DNA of 6,170 nucleotides, taken from contig JBGPKK010000250.1 of assembly GCA_041485905.1 (NCBI GenBank), positions 1-6,170 on the forward strand. Reading direction: 5' to 3'. This stretch comes from JAHFUI01 sp041485905. Lineage in GTDB: Bacteria > Acidobacteriota > Vicinamibacteria > Vicinamibacterales > CAVVIG01. Under the pieces are notes generated by a model that had not been told where the DNA came from, made no database searches, and saw only the letters and a program-made list of their open reading frames with translations. A program made the position numbers and the translations under genes. The stretch's first letter is position 1, and each line of letters opens with the position of its first letter. Positions 1 through 6,170 of the stretch are shown here, one piece after another.

Positions 1-2019
1 ATGTACTTGCGGGAACCAGTGGACATCAAGCCGCTGCCGCCGGCGCCCTCTGGTCTTCCCGCCCTCTACCGCGCGGTGCAGGATATCGGCGGAGCCATCG
101 CCGGACGGGTGCTCAGGCTCATTCTCCGCTACGAGTCCCGGCACGGGATCCCGAGCACATGGACCGAATGCTTTGCTCTTCCGGACGGCCACCTCCGCCG
201 CGATCTGAAGTTGGGCGGCATTCGCAACTGGATGAACGATCACACCCTTCAGTCGGCATACCCCGTGGGCGAGCTCGTGGCGAATCAACCGCCCGGGCAG
301 AAGCGTCCTCGGTGGACCACGAGGTTCCGCACGGCGAATGGCATGTGGACGACGGACGATCCCGCCGAAGGCGCCACCGGCACGCGCTTCCAGTGGCAGG
401 GCATGACGCCCATGTCCGAGATCCGCAGGAACCGCGCGGACGATGGCACGCTCCCGAGCGTTCGCGAAGTGTCTCGAGCCTTCCTGCAGTGCGAGGGCGA
501 GCGCGTGAAGGCGCCGTTCCTCAATCCGCTCACGATCTGGTGGATCCAGTTCCAGTTGCACGGCTGGCTCAATCACCGGCAGTTCCCGATGTCTCCGACC
601 GACTGCTACACGGTGCCGCTCGCGGCTGACGATCCGTTCCGCGCTCGATACGGCCTCGACGCGCTGAAGTTTCGCAAGACACAGCCTGACCTCACCAATG
701 GGGCAGGGACCGAGGTTTACCAGAACGAAGTCTGCGCGTGGTGGGACGGCAGCCAGATCTACGGCAGCGATCAGCAAACGCAGGACCTGTTGCGCACCGA
801 CCCGCGTCACCCCGCTGCCTTCCTCCCCGACGGCAAGCTGTATCTCGACGACGGTCTGCTGCCCCTCGACGCGCGCGGTCGCGAGGTCTCCGGCTTCACC
901 CGGAACTGGGGCGTGGGCCTCAGCGTGCTGCACACCCTCTTCGTCAGGGAGCACAACTACATCAGCGGCGTCCTGAGGAAGGCGCACCCCGACTGGTCGA
1001 CGGATCAGATTTTTCACACGGCCCGCCTCATCAATGCCGCGGTGCTGGCCAAGATCCACACCGTGGAGTGGACCCCGGCGGTACTCCCCACGCGCATGAT
1101 AGCCGTTGGCATGAACACGAACTGGAACGGTTTGATCGACGCGATGATCAAGAGGTTCAAGGACCGGAAGGCGATCAACGCGTTCGATCTCACGAACCCG
1201 GTCCTCGGTGGCCTTGTCGGGGGAAAGCGGAGCCACCATGGGGTGCCGTACGATTTCACCGAGCAGTTCACGGAAGTCTATCGTTTGCACCCGGGCATCT
1301 CCGACAACCTCGAATATCGCCCGGTGGGCAGCGATGAGGCCATCGAGGGGATCCCCATCGATCAGCTTCGCGAGCAGGGCGCCCGCGCGCTCATCAGGAA
1401 GGTCGGCCTGGCCAACGTGATCAACTCGCTCGGCCACGGCTACATGCCCGCACTGGTGAACAACAACATGCCCGCGTTCATGAGCGATATGAGCGCCGAG
1501 GGTCTGCCGGTGACGGATCTGGGAACCGCGGACATTCTCCGGGCCCGCGAGCGCGGGGTGCCGCAGTACAACGAGTTCCGCCGCCAGCTCGGCATGGCCG
1601 AGATCGCGAGGTTCGAAGATCTGCGGTGCGACGAGAAGACCCTGGCGAAGCTGAACCAGGTGTACGGCGAGGGACGCGACGGCGTGGAGAAGATGGACCT
1701 CGCCGTCGGCATGCTCTGCGATCGGGATCTTCCGCTCGCCGGCTTCGACAACGTCCGATTTGCCATCTTCCTGCAGATGGCGAGCCGCCGGCTCGAGGCG
1801 GATCCGTTCTACTGCGAGAAGTTCAACGCCCGCTATTACACGCAGGAAGGGATCGATCATATCGATCGGGTCAACCTCAAGGATCTGCTCCTCCGGCACT
1901 GCCCGGAGCTCGCGGGCTCCGGGCTCCCGGGTGTCAACAACGCGTTCGAGCCCTGGAACACGACCGCCGCGGAGGCTCCCGACGAGCATCCCCTGACGAC
2001 GTTTGCCGAGAGGTATTAG
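1..2019 (+). CDS. Fatty acid alpha-dioxygenase-like haem protein (alpha-DOX/PIOX type)
   Basis: 672 aa, similar to plant alpha-DOX (about 620-640 aa). The family uses a haem-generated Tyr radical to abstract a C-2 hydrogen from a free fatty acid and adds O2, giving a 2-hydroperoxide that can decay to the shortened aldehyde. Visible landmarks in order: distal-His segment WIQFQLHGWLNH (H187), the WWDGSQIYGS loop (247-256), NWGVGLSVLHTLFVREHN, AKIHTVEWT (H353 and T358, carboxylate contacts in plant enzymes), HGVPYDFTEQF then VYRLH (radical Tyr Y427, proximal haem His H430), RARERGVPQYNEFRR (514-528) and RRLEAD (R596, probable carboxylate Arg). The Tyr three residues before the proximal His separates it from simple peroxidases, and the similarity runs to the C-terminus. 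The usual Asp after the distal His is G188 and the usual Thr of the calcium loop is C245. No signal peptide is evident. The ATG is the first base of the window, so its ribosome site is unseen and an upstream start is possible. Confidence 0.9.
   Translation: MYLREPVDIKPLPPAPSGLPALYRAVQDIGGAIAGRVLRLILRYESRHGIPSTWTECFALPDGHLRRDLKLGGIRNWMNDHTLQSAYPVGELVANQPPGQKRPRWTTRFRTANGMWTTDDPAEGATGTRFQWQGMTPMSEIRRNRADDGTLPSVREVSRAFLQCEGERVKAPFLNPLTIWWIQFQLHGWLNHRQFPMSPTDCYTVPLAADDPFRARYGLDALKFRKTQPDLTNGAGTEVYQNEVCAWWDGSQIYGSDQQTQDLLRTDPRHPAAFLPDGKLYLDDGLLPLDARGREVSGFTRNWGVGLSVLHTLFVREHNYISGVLRKAHPDWSTDQIFHTARLINAAVLAKIHTVEWTPAVLPTRMIAVGMNTNWNGLIDAMIKRFKDRKAINAFDLTNPVLGGLVGGKRSHHGVPYDFTEQFTEVYRLHPGISDNLEYRPVGSDEAIEGIPIDQLREQGARALIRKVGLANVINSLGHGYMPALVNNNMPAFMSDMSAEGLPVTDLGTADILRARERGVPQYNEFRRQLGMAEIARFEDLRCDEKTLAKLNQVYGEGRDGVEKMDLAVGMLCDRDLPLAGFDNVRFAIFLQMASRRLEADPFYCEKFNARYYTQEGIDHIDRVNLKDLLLRHCPELAGSGLPGVNNAFEPWNTTAAEAPDEHPLTTFAERY
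2008..2013 (+). promoter_or_regulatory. Possible Shine-Dalgarno for the caleosin-like gene
   Basis: GAGAGG lies inside the last codons of the dioxygenase gene, 12 nt before the ATG at 2026. The spacing is rather long, so recognition is uncertain. Its position inside the upstream gene, with only 6 nt between stop and start, suggests translational coupling. Confidence 0.35.
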
Positions 2020-2025
2020 AGCGAC

Positions 2026-2835
2026 ATGGCACTTCGGCTCCACGACCGCCAGACGAACACGCACGTCATCGTGCAGGGCGACCACGTGTACGCCGACGTC
2101 GATGGCGACCGGAAGATTGGGAAGAGCGACGAGGTCGGCGCGAGCGCCCTCGGCCTGCGGCACGGTGCGCTCGTCGAGGCGGCTCGTTACATCGATCAGT
2201 TCTGCGACTCACGCGTCCCGGGCGTCACCAATGCCGATGGGAGCATTGTGAGCGGTGCGACGCTGAACACCGTGGAGCAGGAGGAGTTCGAGTCCAGAAA
2301 AGGCACTGCTGAGCAACGTGGGCACCTGGCCCATCACCTCTCGTTTTTCGATGGGAGGAACAGGGGCGCAATCAACCTCGGAGAGAACTATCGGGGCTGG
2401 CGCAACCTTGGCTTTGGCCTGCTTCGCGCTCTGGTGCAGACCGTGGTCTCGGCCGCCGTGTTCGGATGGCGGCACGGCGGGACCATCGTCATCGCCGAGA
2501 TCGGCAGGGACCGCCCGTCGGGAGCCACGGGCATTTACGGCCAGGACGGAAATATCGACGAAGAAGAATGGGCGCGGTTCCGGGCGGCGTTCGAGCGAGT
2601 CGCCAGAGGCGGGATCCTGACCGAGGACGAGGCCAGGGCTGTCCTCGCGGAGCAGGTGACGCTCGGCTTCGTGCCGAAGGGACAGTTCAGGTCGCTCTTT
2701 CGCGTGTGCGAGAACATGAACCGCACGAAAACGATTACCATCGACGAGATTCGGTGGCTCTATGACGCCTCGCTGTTTTACCGGGCTGCTTCGATGACCG
2801 ATGACGGCGGCCGCAGGACGCTATCGACCCCATGA
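2026..2835 (+). CDS. Caleosin/peroxygenase-like protein
   Basis: 269 aa. The core from about residue 100 follows the caleosin order: LAHHLSFFD (H104 matches the first haem His of plant peroxygenases), an EF-hand position (109-120), NYRGWRNLGFGLL, a 21-residue hydrophobic stretch (128-148), GIYGQDGNID (169-178), an ILTEDEARAVL segment (197-207) and the C-terminal signature IDEIRWLYDASLFYRAA (239-255). Plant caleosins are calcium- and haem-binding lipid droplet proteins that use fatty acid hydroperoxides for hydroxylation or epoxidation. Oddities: EF-hand positions 3 and 5 are Arg (R111, R113); the hydrophobic stretch has no proline knot; the usual second haem His aligns by eye with P164. The first 95 residues are not recognised, except for a dockerin/EF-like loop at 24-35 (Asp at 24, 26, 28 and 35). 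A further EF-like loop sits at 230-241. Family assignment is firm; haem binding and catalysis are not. Confidence 0.82.
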   Translation: MALRLHDRQTNTHVIVQGDHVYADVDGDRKIGKSDEVGASALGLRHGALVEAARYIDQFCDSRVPGVTNADGSIVSGATLNTVEQEEFESRKGTAEQRGHLAHHLSFFDGRNRGAINLGENYRGWRNLGFGLLRALVQTVVSAAVFGWRHGGTIVIAEIGRDRPSGATGIYGQDGNIDEEEWARFRAAFERVARGGILTEDEARAVLAEQVTLGFVPKGQFRSLFRVCENMNRTKTITIDEIRWLYDASLFYRAASMTDDGGRRTLSTP

Positions 2836-2868
2836 ACGGCTGAACCGGTCGCATCCGGACCTTGGCAC
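2836..2868 (+). other. 33-nt intergenic spacer, no signal seen
   Basis: This gap separates the caleosin-like stop from the phospholipase ATG. It holds no good Shine-Dalgarno, no hairpin followed by a T run and no recognisable promoter. Its shortness supports co-transcription of the first three genes. Confidence 0.5.
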
Positions 2869-5136
2869 ATGGAGAAGCCCGCCCCGTCCCAGGACGTCAT
2901 CACGTTGCTCTCATCGCTGGAGTTGTTCGACGAACTCCCGGAGTCGATAACCCGCGAGATAGCGGGAATCCTGGAGGAGCAGGTCATTCCGGAAGGCGCG
3001 GTTCTCATCCAGCCGCAGGGGACCGACGACAGCCTGTACGTGGTCATTTCGGGTCGGCTCAAGGTCTCCATTCCCCTGGGCGGCCACGAAGAGGTGCTGG
3101 CGGAGTGTGGCCCGCGGGAAATCGTCGGCGAGACCGCATTTCTTACCGGCTACCGCCGGTCCGCCACCGTTTCGGCCCTTGAAGCCACCCGCGTCTTGCG
3201 GCTCTCCAGGCTCTCCTACGAGGAAATCGAACGTACGCATCCAGACGCCGCCGCCCGGATGTCTCGCATCCTGGCGCGACGCCTCAGACGATCGCAACTT
3301 GGGATTGCGTTGCACAGAAGCCGGCTCTTCGGTGCGCTCGACGGGCCGGTGTTGCGCGATGTCGAGGCGGATCTCGAGCTTGTCACCCTGCGCGGCGGAG
3401 AGATGCTGTTTCGAGAGGGGGATCCTGGTGACGCGTTGTATTTGGTGATCAACGGCCGCCTGCGCGTCGTGGCTCGGCAGGACACGGGCGAAGAACGTGT
3501 CCTGGCCGAGCTGGGACGCGGTGAAAGCGTGGGCGAGATGGCCATTCTGGGTGGCGAGCACCGCGGCGCCACCGTGTACGCCGTCAGGGACACCAACCTC
3601 GCACGGTTGTCTCGCGAGAACTTCGACCGCCACTCGGCCAAGTACCCGCAGGCGATCGCGCCGATGTTCATCCGGAAGATCATCGAGCGCCTTCAGCAGC
3701 AGATCTCTCATCCATGGCGCGACCCTGAGACGCTGAATACCATTGCCGTCGTGCCGGTATCGGAGGGGGTCGACCTCGAAGCGTTCTGCACGCGTCTCTC
3801 CGCTGCGCTATCCCGGTTCGGACGCACGCTCCACCTGAGTGGCCCGAAATTGGACAACCTGCCCGGCAAGCGAGGCGCGTCGCAAGTGACCGCCGACGAC
3901 AGCGCCAACAGTCTGGTGGTGGAGCAGTTGGCGCTCCTCGAAGCCGACAACCGGCATGTCATCTACCAGACCGACTCAGGAGACTCCGCCTGGACGAGGC
4001 GCAGCGTGCGCCAGGCAGACCATATTCTGCTGGTGGGCCGCGGGTCTGCCGATCCGCAACCCGGCGCAATCGAGCGTTCGGTGCAGGACACCGTGGCGGA
4101 GTCGCGGAGCACGCACACGAGCCTGGTGCTGCTGCACGAGGACGGGTCGCGGCTGCCTTCCGGCACAAGGAAATGGCTGGAGACGCGGCGCGTCGATCGA
4201 CACTTCCACGTGCGGATGGATGGCGAGGCAGATTACGAGCGCCTGGCTCGCGTCCTCACGGGTCATGCCGTGGGCGTGGTCTTCGGCGGAGGCTTTGCCC
4301 GCGGCATCGCGCATGCGGGAGTCGTCCGAGCCCTTCAAGAGGCCGGCATCCCGTTGGACTTCGTCGGTGGCACCAGCATGGGGGCCATCATGGCGGCTGA
4401 ATACGCCCATGGCTTCGATGCGGACGGAATGCTTAAGGTCACGGTCGGCGTCATGCGCCGGTACTTGCGCGGAGACCTGACGATTCCGCTGGTCGCCTTC
4501 CTCAAAGGTGATCAGGTTGCCCGCCGGATTCTCGCGGTGATGGGCGACCGGGACGTCGATCTGGAGGACTTGTGGCTCCCGTGCTTCTGCGTCTCAGCGA
4601 ATTTGACGCGCGCCAAAATGCATGTCCACACCTCAGGGTCCGTCTTGAGGAGTATTCTCGCGAGCGCCAGGGCGCCGGGCATGTATCCACCGATGGTAGT
4701 GAACGGCGACTTGCACGTCGACGGCGGCATCGTGAACAACGTCCCCGCGGATGTGATGAAAGAGCTCTCGAAAGGCGCGAGAGTGATCGCGGTCAACGTT
4801 TCCCCGCAGGTCGATCCGACGATGATCGCGGATTACGGCCTCGGGGTGTCGGGCTGGCGTGTGCTCTGGGACCGACTGAATCCCTTCTCGAAGAAGAGGC
4901 TGGCGGTGCCGACGCTTCCGAGTATTCTGATGCGCACGATCACGTTCGGGGGGGGCTCGCGAGTCGCGACCGGGCTGGGGCCCGCGGACCTGTATCTGTG
5001 CCCACCGCTCGAGACATTCAAGATCAACGACTTTCACCGCGGGGGGGAGATGGCCGACGTGGCGTATGACTTCGCTCTGCCGCGCCTGACGGCGTGGCAG
5101 GCAGAGTACCAGAAAATGGTCGTCAGCCAGACGTGA
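2869..5136 (+). CDS. NTE-type patatin-like phospholipase with two cNMP-binding domains
   Basis: 755 aa in three parts. Two tandem Crp-like cyclic-nucleotide-binding domains occupy about 18-142 and 155-275. Each keeps the Glu and Arg of the phosphate-binding cassette (VGETAF with E88/R97; VGEMAI with E223/R232). A linker at about 288-460 resembles the region before the catalytic domain of human NTE (PNPLA6), including IYQTDSGDSAWTRRSVRQAD (365-384). The patatin domain carries the oxyanion-hole motif GGGFARG (473-479), nucleophile elbow GTSMG with S503, and the catalytic Asp in DGGIVNN (D618), so the Ser-Asp dyad is intact. NTE relatives hydrolyse phospholipids and lysophospholipids to free fatty acids. 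Human NTE has three cNMP domains and an N-terminal membrane segment; here there are two and no membrane segment, suggesting a cytosolic or peripheral enzyme. Upstream of the ATG no clear ribosome site is visible. As the third gene of the putative operon it could supply substrate to the dioxygenase (inference). Confidence 0.92.
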   Translation: MEKPAPSQDVITLLSSLELFDELPESITREIAGILEEQVIPEGAVLIQPQGTDDSLYVVISGRLKVSIPLGGHEEVLAECGPREIVGETAFLTGYRRSATVSALEATRVLRLSRLSYEEIERTHPDAAARMSRILARRLRRSQLGIALHRSRLFGALDGPVLRDVEADLELVTLRGGEMLFREGDPGDALYLVINGRLRVVARQDTGEERVLAELGRGESVGEMAILGGEHRGATVYAVRDTNLARLSRENFDRHSAKYPQAIAPMFIRKIIERLQQQISHPWRDPETLNTIAVVPVSEGVDLEAFCTRLSAALSRFGRTLHLSGPKLDNLPGKRGASQVTADDSANSLVVEQLALLEADNRHVIYQTDSGDSAWTRRSVRQADHILLVGRGSADPQPGAIERSVQDTVAESRSTHTSLVLLHEDGSRLPSGTRKWLETRRVDRHFHVRMDGEADYERLARVLTGHAVGVVFGGGFARGIAHAGVVRALQEAGIPLDFVGGTSMGAIMAAEYAHGFDADGMLKVTVGVMRRYLRGDLTIPLVAFLKGDQVARRILAVMGDRDVDLEDLWLPCFCVSANLTRAKMHVHTSGSVLRSILASARAPGMYPPMVVNGDLHVDGGIVNNVPADVMKELSKGARVIAVNVSPQVDPTMIADYGLGVSGWRVLWDRLNPFSKKRLAVPTLPSILMRTITFGGGSRVATGLGPADLYLCPPLETFKINDFHRGGEMADVAYDFALPRLTAWQAEYQKMVVSQT

Positions 5137-5140
5137 TTTG

Positions 5141-5183
5141 CGCGTCTGCCGGGAGGGAAGAAGGCATCCGGATCGGCAGCGCG
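5141..5183 (+). other. Imperfect hairpin after the phospholipase gene
   Basis: CGCG, one bulged T, then CTGCCG (5141-5151) can pair with CGGCAGCGCG (5174-5183), giving a 10-bp GC-rich stem around a 22-nt loop only 4 nt after the stop codon. No T run follows (the next bases are AAGGACGG), so it is not a canonical intrinsic terminator. It could protect the mRNA 3' end, weaken read-through, or be chance pairing in GC-rich DNA. The rest of the gap before the next gene shows no clear promoter. Confidence 0.35.
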
Positions 5184-5219
5184 AAGGACGGATCATCCTG
5201 AAGAAGTAGTTCCGGCGGC

Positions 5220-6170
5220 ATGTTCACGGGTGGTATCCTGTGCGGCGAGGTGGCCGTGAACGTCCTGCTGCTCTCGATGCCGGACTCGTTCGAGCACATG
5301 CCGGCGGTGGCAATCCGCATGCCGAACGGCGCGCTCGCGTCGCTCGCAGGCAACATCGACCCTCATCACCGCGTCGCGATCGCCGACCTCATCCTCGTTC
5401 AATCGGCGGTTCGATCCACGGTCGAACGCCTCGTCCACGACCTTCAGCCGGACGTCGTCGGACTGTCGGTCATGACCTTTCAGCGTGCGACGGCGCTGAA
5501 GATCGCGCGTCTGGTTCACGCGCTGCGCCCGGCCGCGCGAATCGTGGTCGGCGGATACGATCCGAGTCTTGCCCCCGATGCGTATGAGTCCGGTCCGGAT
5601 GTCGATTTCATCGTTCGTGGCGAGGGCGAGCAGACCCTGTGCGAGCTGCTGCGCGCGTTCGAGGGAAGCGGCGCATATCAGACCATCGCGGGCCTCTCGT
5701 ATCGAACGCCGGCCGGCTTCGTGCACAACGCGACGGGGCCCGTCATTCCGATTGCCTCGCGTCCACTCCGGTTGCCCCAACGTGCCGCGCGCGTGCTCGG
5801 CGGCTACACAATGCTCGGACGTCAGGTGGACGTCGTTGAAACTTCGCGCGGCTGCACGTTCGACTGCAGCTTCTGTTCGATCATCGAAATGCGTGGCCGC
5901 AACTTCCACGCCTATCCGATCGACCGGGTCCTTGCCGACATCGCCGACGCCCGCTCGCACGGCGCCGAAGCGATCTTCCTGGTCGACGACAACATCACGC
6001 TCGACGTCGCGCGCTTCGAAACCCTGTGCCAGGCGATCATCGACTCGGGGTTCGACGATGCCGACTACCTCGTGCAGGCGATGACCGCGCCGATCGCGCA
6101 GCACGGGGCGCGACTCGCGCCCCTGATGCGCCGGGCGGGCTTCCGGTACGTGTTTCTCGGCATCGAGAAC
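5220..6170 (+). CDS. B12-binding radical SAM protein, N-terminal part (runs off window)
   Basis: 317 codons are visible and the frame is still open at the right edge. The N-terminal half is a cobalamin-binding Rossmann-like domain: NVLLLSMPDSF near the start, PDVVGLSVMTFQRA (about 77-90), IVVGGYDPS (108-116) and the conserved VRGEGE. The radical SAM domain starts near 205 with SRGCTFDCSFCS, whose C212, C216 and C219 form the CxxxCxxC [4Fe-4S]/AdoMet site, followed by FLVDDNITLD (253-262) and FLGIEN (312-317). Members of this class do methyl transfers, cyclisations and other radical steps on varied substrates, including lipids and hopanoids. The substrate cannot be told from this fragment. The start is uncertain: ATG 5220 is used, but GTG 5250 or GTG 5256 would begin nearer the conserved NVLLLSMPD strand. 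The 83-nt gap and hairpin leave it open whether this gene belongs to the upstream operon. Confidence 0.88.
   Translation, partial: MFTGGILCGEVAVNVLLLSMPDSFEHMPAVAIRMPNGALASLAGNIDPHHRVAIADLILVQSAVRSTVERLVHDLQPDVVGLSVMTFQRATALKIARLVHALRPAARIVVGGYDPSLAPDAYESGPDVDFIVRGEGEQTLCELLRAFEGSGAYQTIAGLSYRTPAGFVHNATGPVIPIASRPLRLPQRAARVLGGYTMLGRQVDVVETSRGCTFDCSFCSIIEMRGRNFHAYPIDRVLADIADARSHGAEAIFLVDDNITLDVARFETLCQAIIDSGFDDADYLVQAMTAPIAQHGARLAPLMRRAGFRYVFLGIEN

Noticed and set aside
1..2019. Ordinary animal-type peroxidase or cyclooxygenase
   Set aside because: Simple peroxidases lack the Tyr three residues before the proximal His. The AKIHTVEWT and RRLEAD segments match alpha-DOX rather than cyclooxygenase, and no EGF-like or membrane-binding domain precedes the catalytic domain.
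1626..2312. 228-codon plus-strand frame spanning the junction of the first two genes
   Set aside because: It is Arg-rich, low-complexity out-of-frame translation, while both overlapped genes have strong family motifs. It is not a fusion or a frameshifted gene.
2911..3711. 266-codon open frame on the minus strand
   Set aside because: It is antisense to the two cNMP-binding domains, which are unmistakable on the plus strand. No motif is seen in the reverse product.
4948..5047. Two G runs (8 nt at 4948-4955, 7 nt at 5041-5047) as a phase-variation switch in the phospholipase gene
   Set aside because: Both encode Gly codons in frame, lie near the 3' end after the catalytic residues, and such runs are expected occasionally in GC-rich DNA. 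Nothing else suggests slippage control.
2869..5136. Patatin protein as a secreted toxin or type VI effector
   Set aside because: There is no signal peptide, effector adaptor or immunity gene beside it, and the cNMP domains plus NTE linker match an intracellular housekeeping or regulatory phospholipase.
5193..6104. 303-codon open frame on the minus strand
   Set aside because: Its translation is rich in Arg, Asp and His with no recognisable motif, and it lies antisense to the radical SAM gene, whose CxxxCxxC and cobalamin motifs are clear. It is a GC-bias shadow.

Overview
The window is GC-rich, densely coding bacterial DNA with four genes, all on the + strand. The strong third-position G/C bias produces many long shadow frames. 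No RNA gene, mobile element, CRISPR array or integration signature is visible. The taxon cannot be fixed from the sequence. A GC-rich Gram-negative lineage such as Proteobacteria, Myxococcota or Acidobacteriota is plausible, but this is a guess.

Layout: (1) 1-2019 encodes a haem-dependent fatty acid alpha-dioxygenase-like protein (alpha-DOX, the plant PIOX type of the animal haem peroxidase/cyclooxygenase superfamily), with its catalytic Tyr, both haem His residues and its carboxylate-binding residues in place. (2) After 6 nt, 2026-2835 encodes a caleosin/peroxygenase-like protein, a family best known from plant and fungal lipid droplets. (3) After 33 nt, 2869-5136 encodes a patatin-type phospholipase of the neuropathy target esterase (NTE) class with two N-terminal cyclic-nucleotide-binding domains. 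(4) After an 83-nt gap that can fold into a hairpin, 5220 to the right edge encodes the N-terminal 317 residues of a B12-binding radical SAM protein.

The first three genes read as one pathway. A possibly nucleotide-gated lipase would release fatty acids from membrane lipid, alpha-DOX would add O2 at C-2 to give a 2-hydroperoxide, and the caleosin would receive or convert that product. In Arabidopsis, alpha-DOX1 and caleosin CLO3 work together on leaf oil bodies to make a 2-hydroxy fatty acid phytoalexin. A bacterial operon encoding the same pair plus a lipid hydrolase would be a candidate undescribed oxylipin system. It is inferred from gene identity and adjacency only.

The main caution is that the caleosin has lost canonical features: two ligand positions of its EF-hand, the proline knot, and (by eye) the second haem histidine. 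The alpha-DOX calcium site also looks altered. The caleosin may therefore be a divergent enzyme or a non-enzymatic partner.
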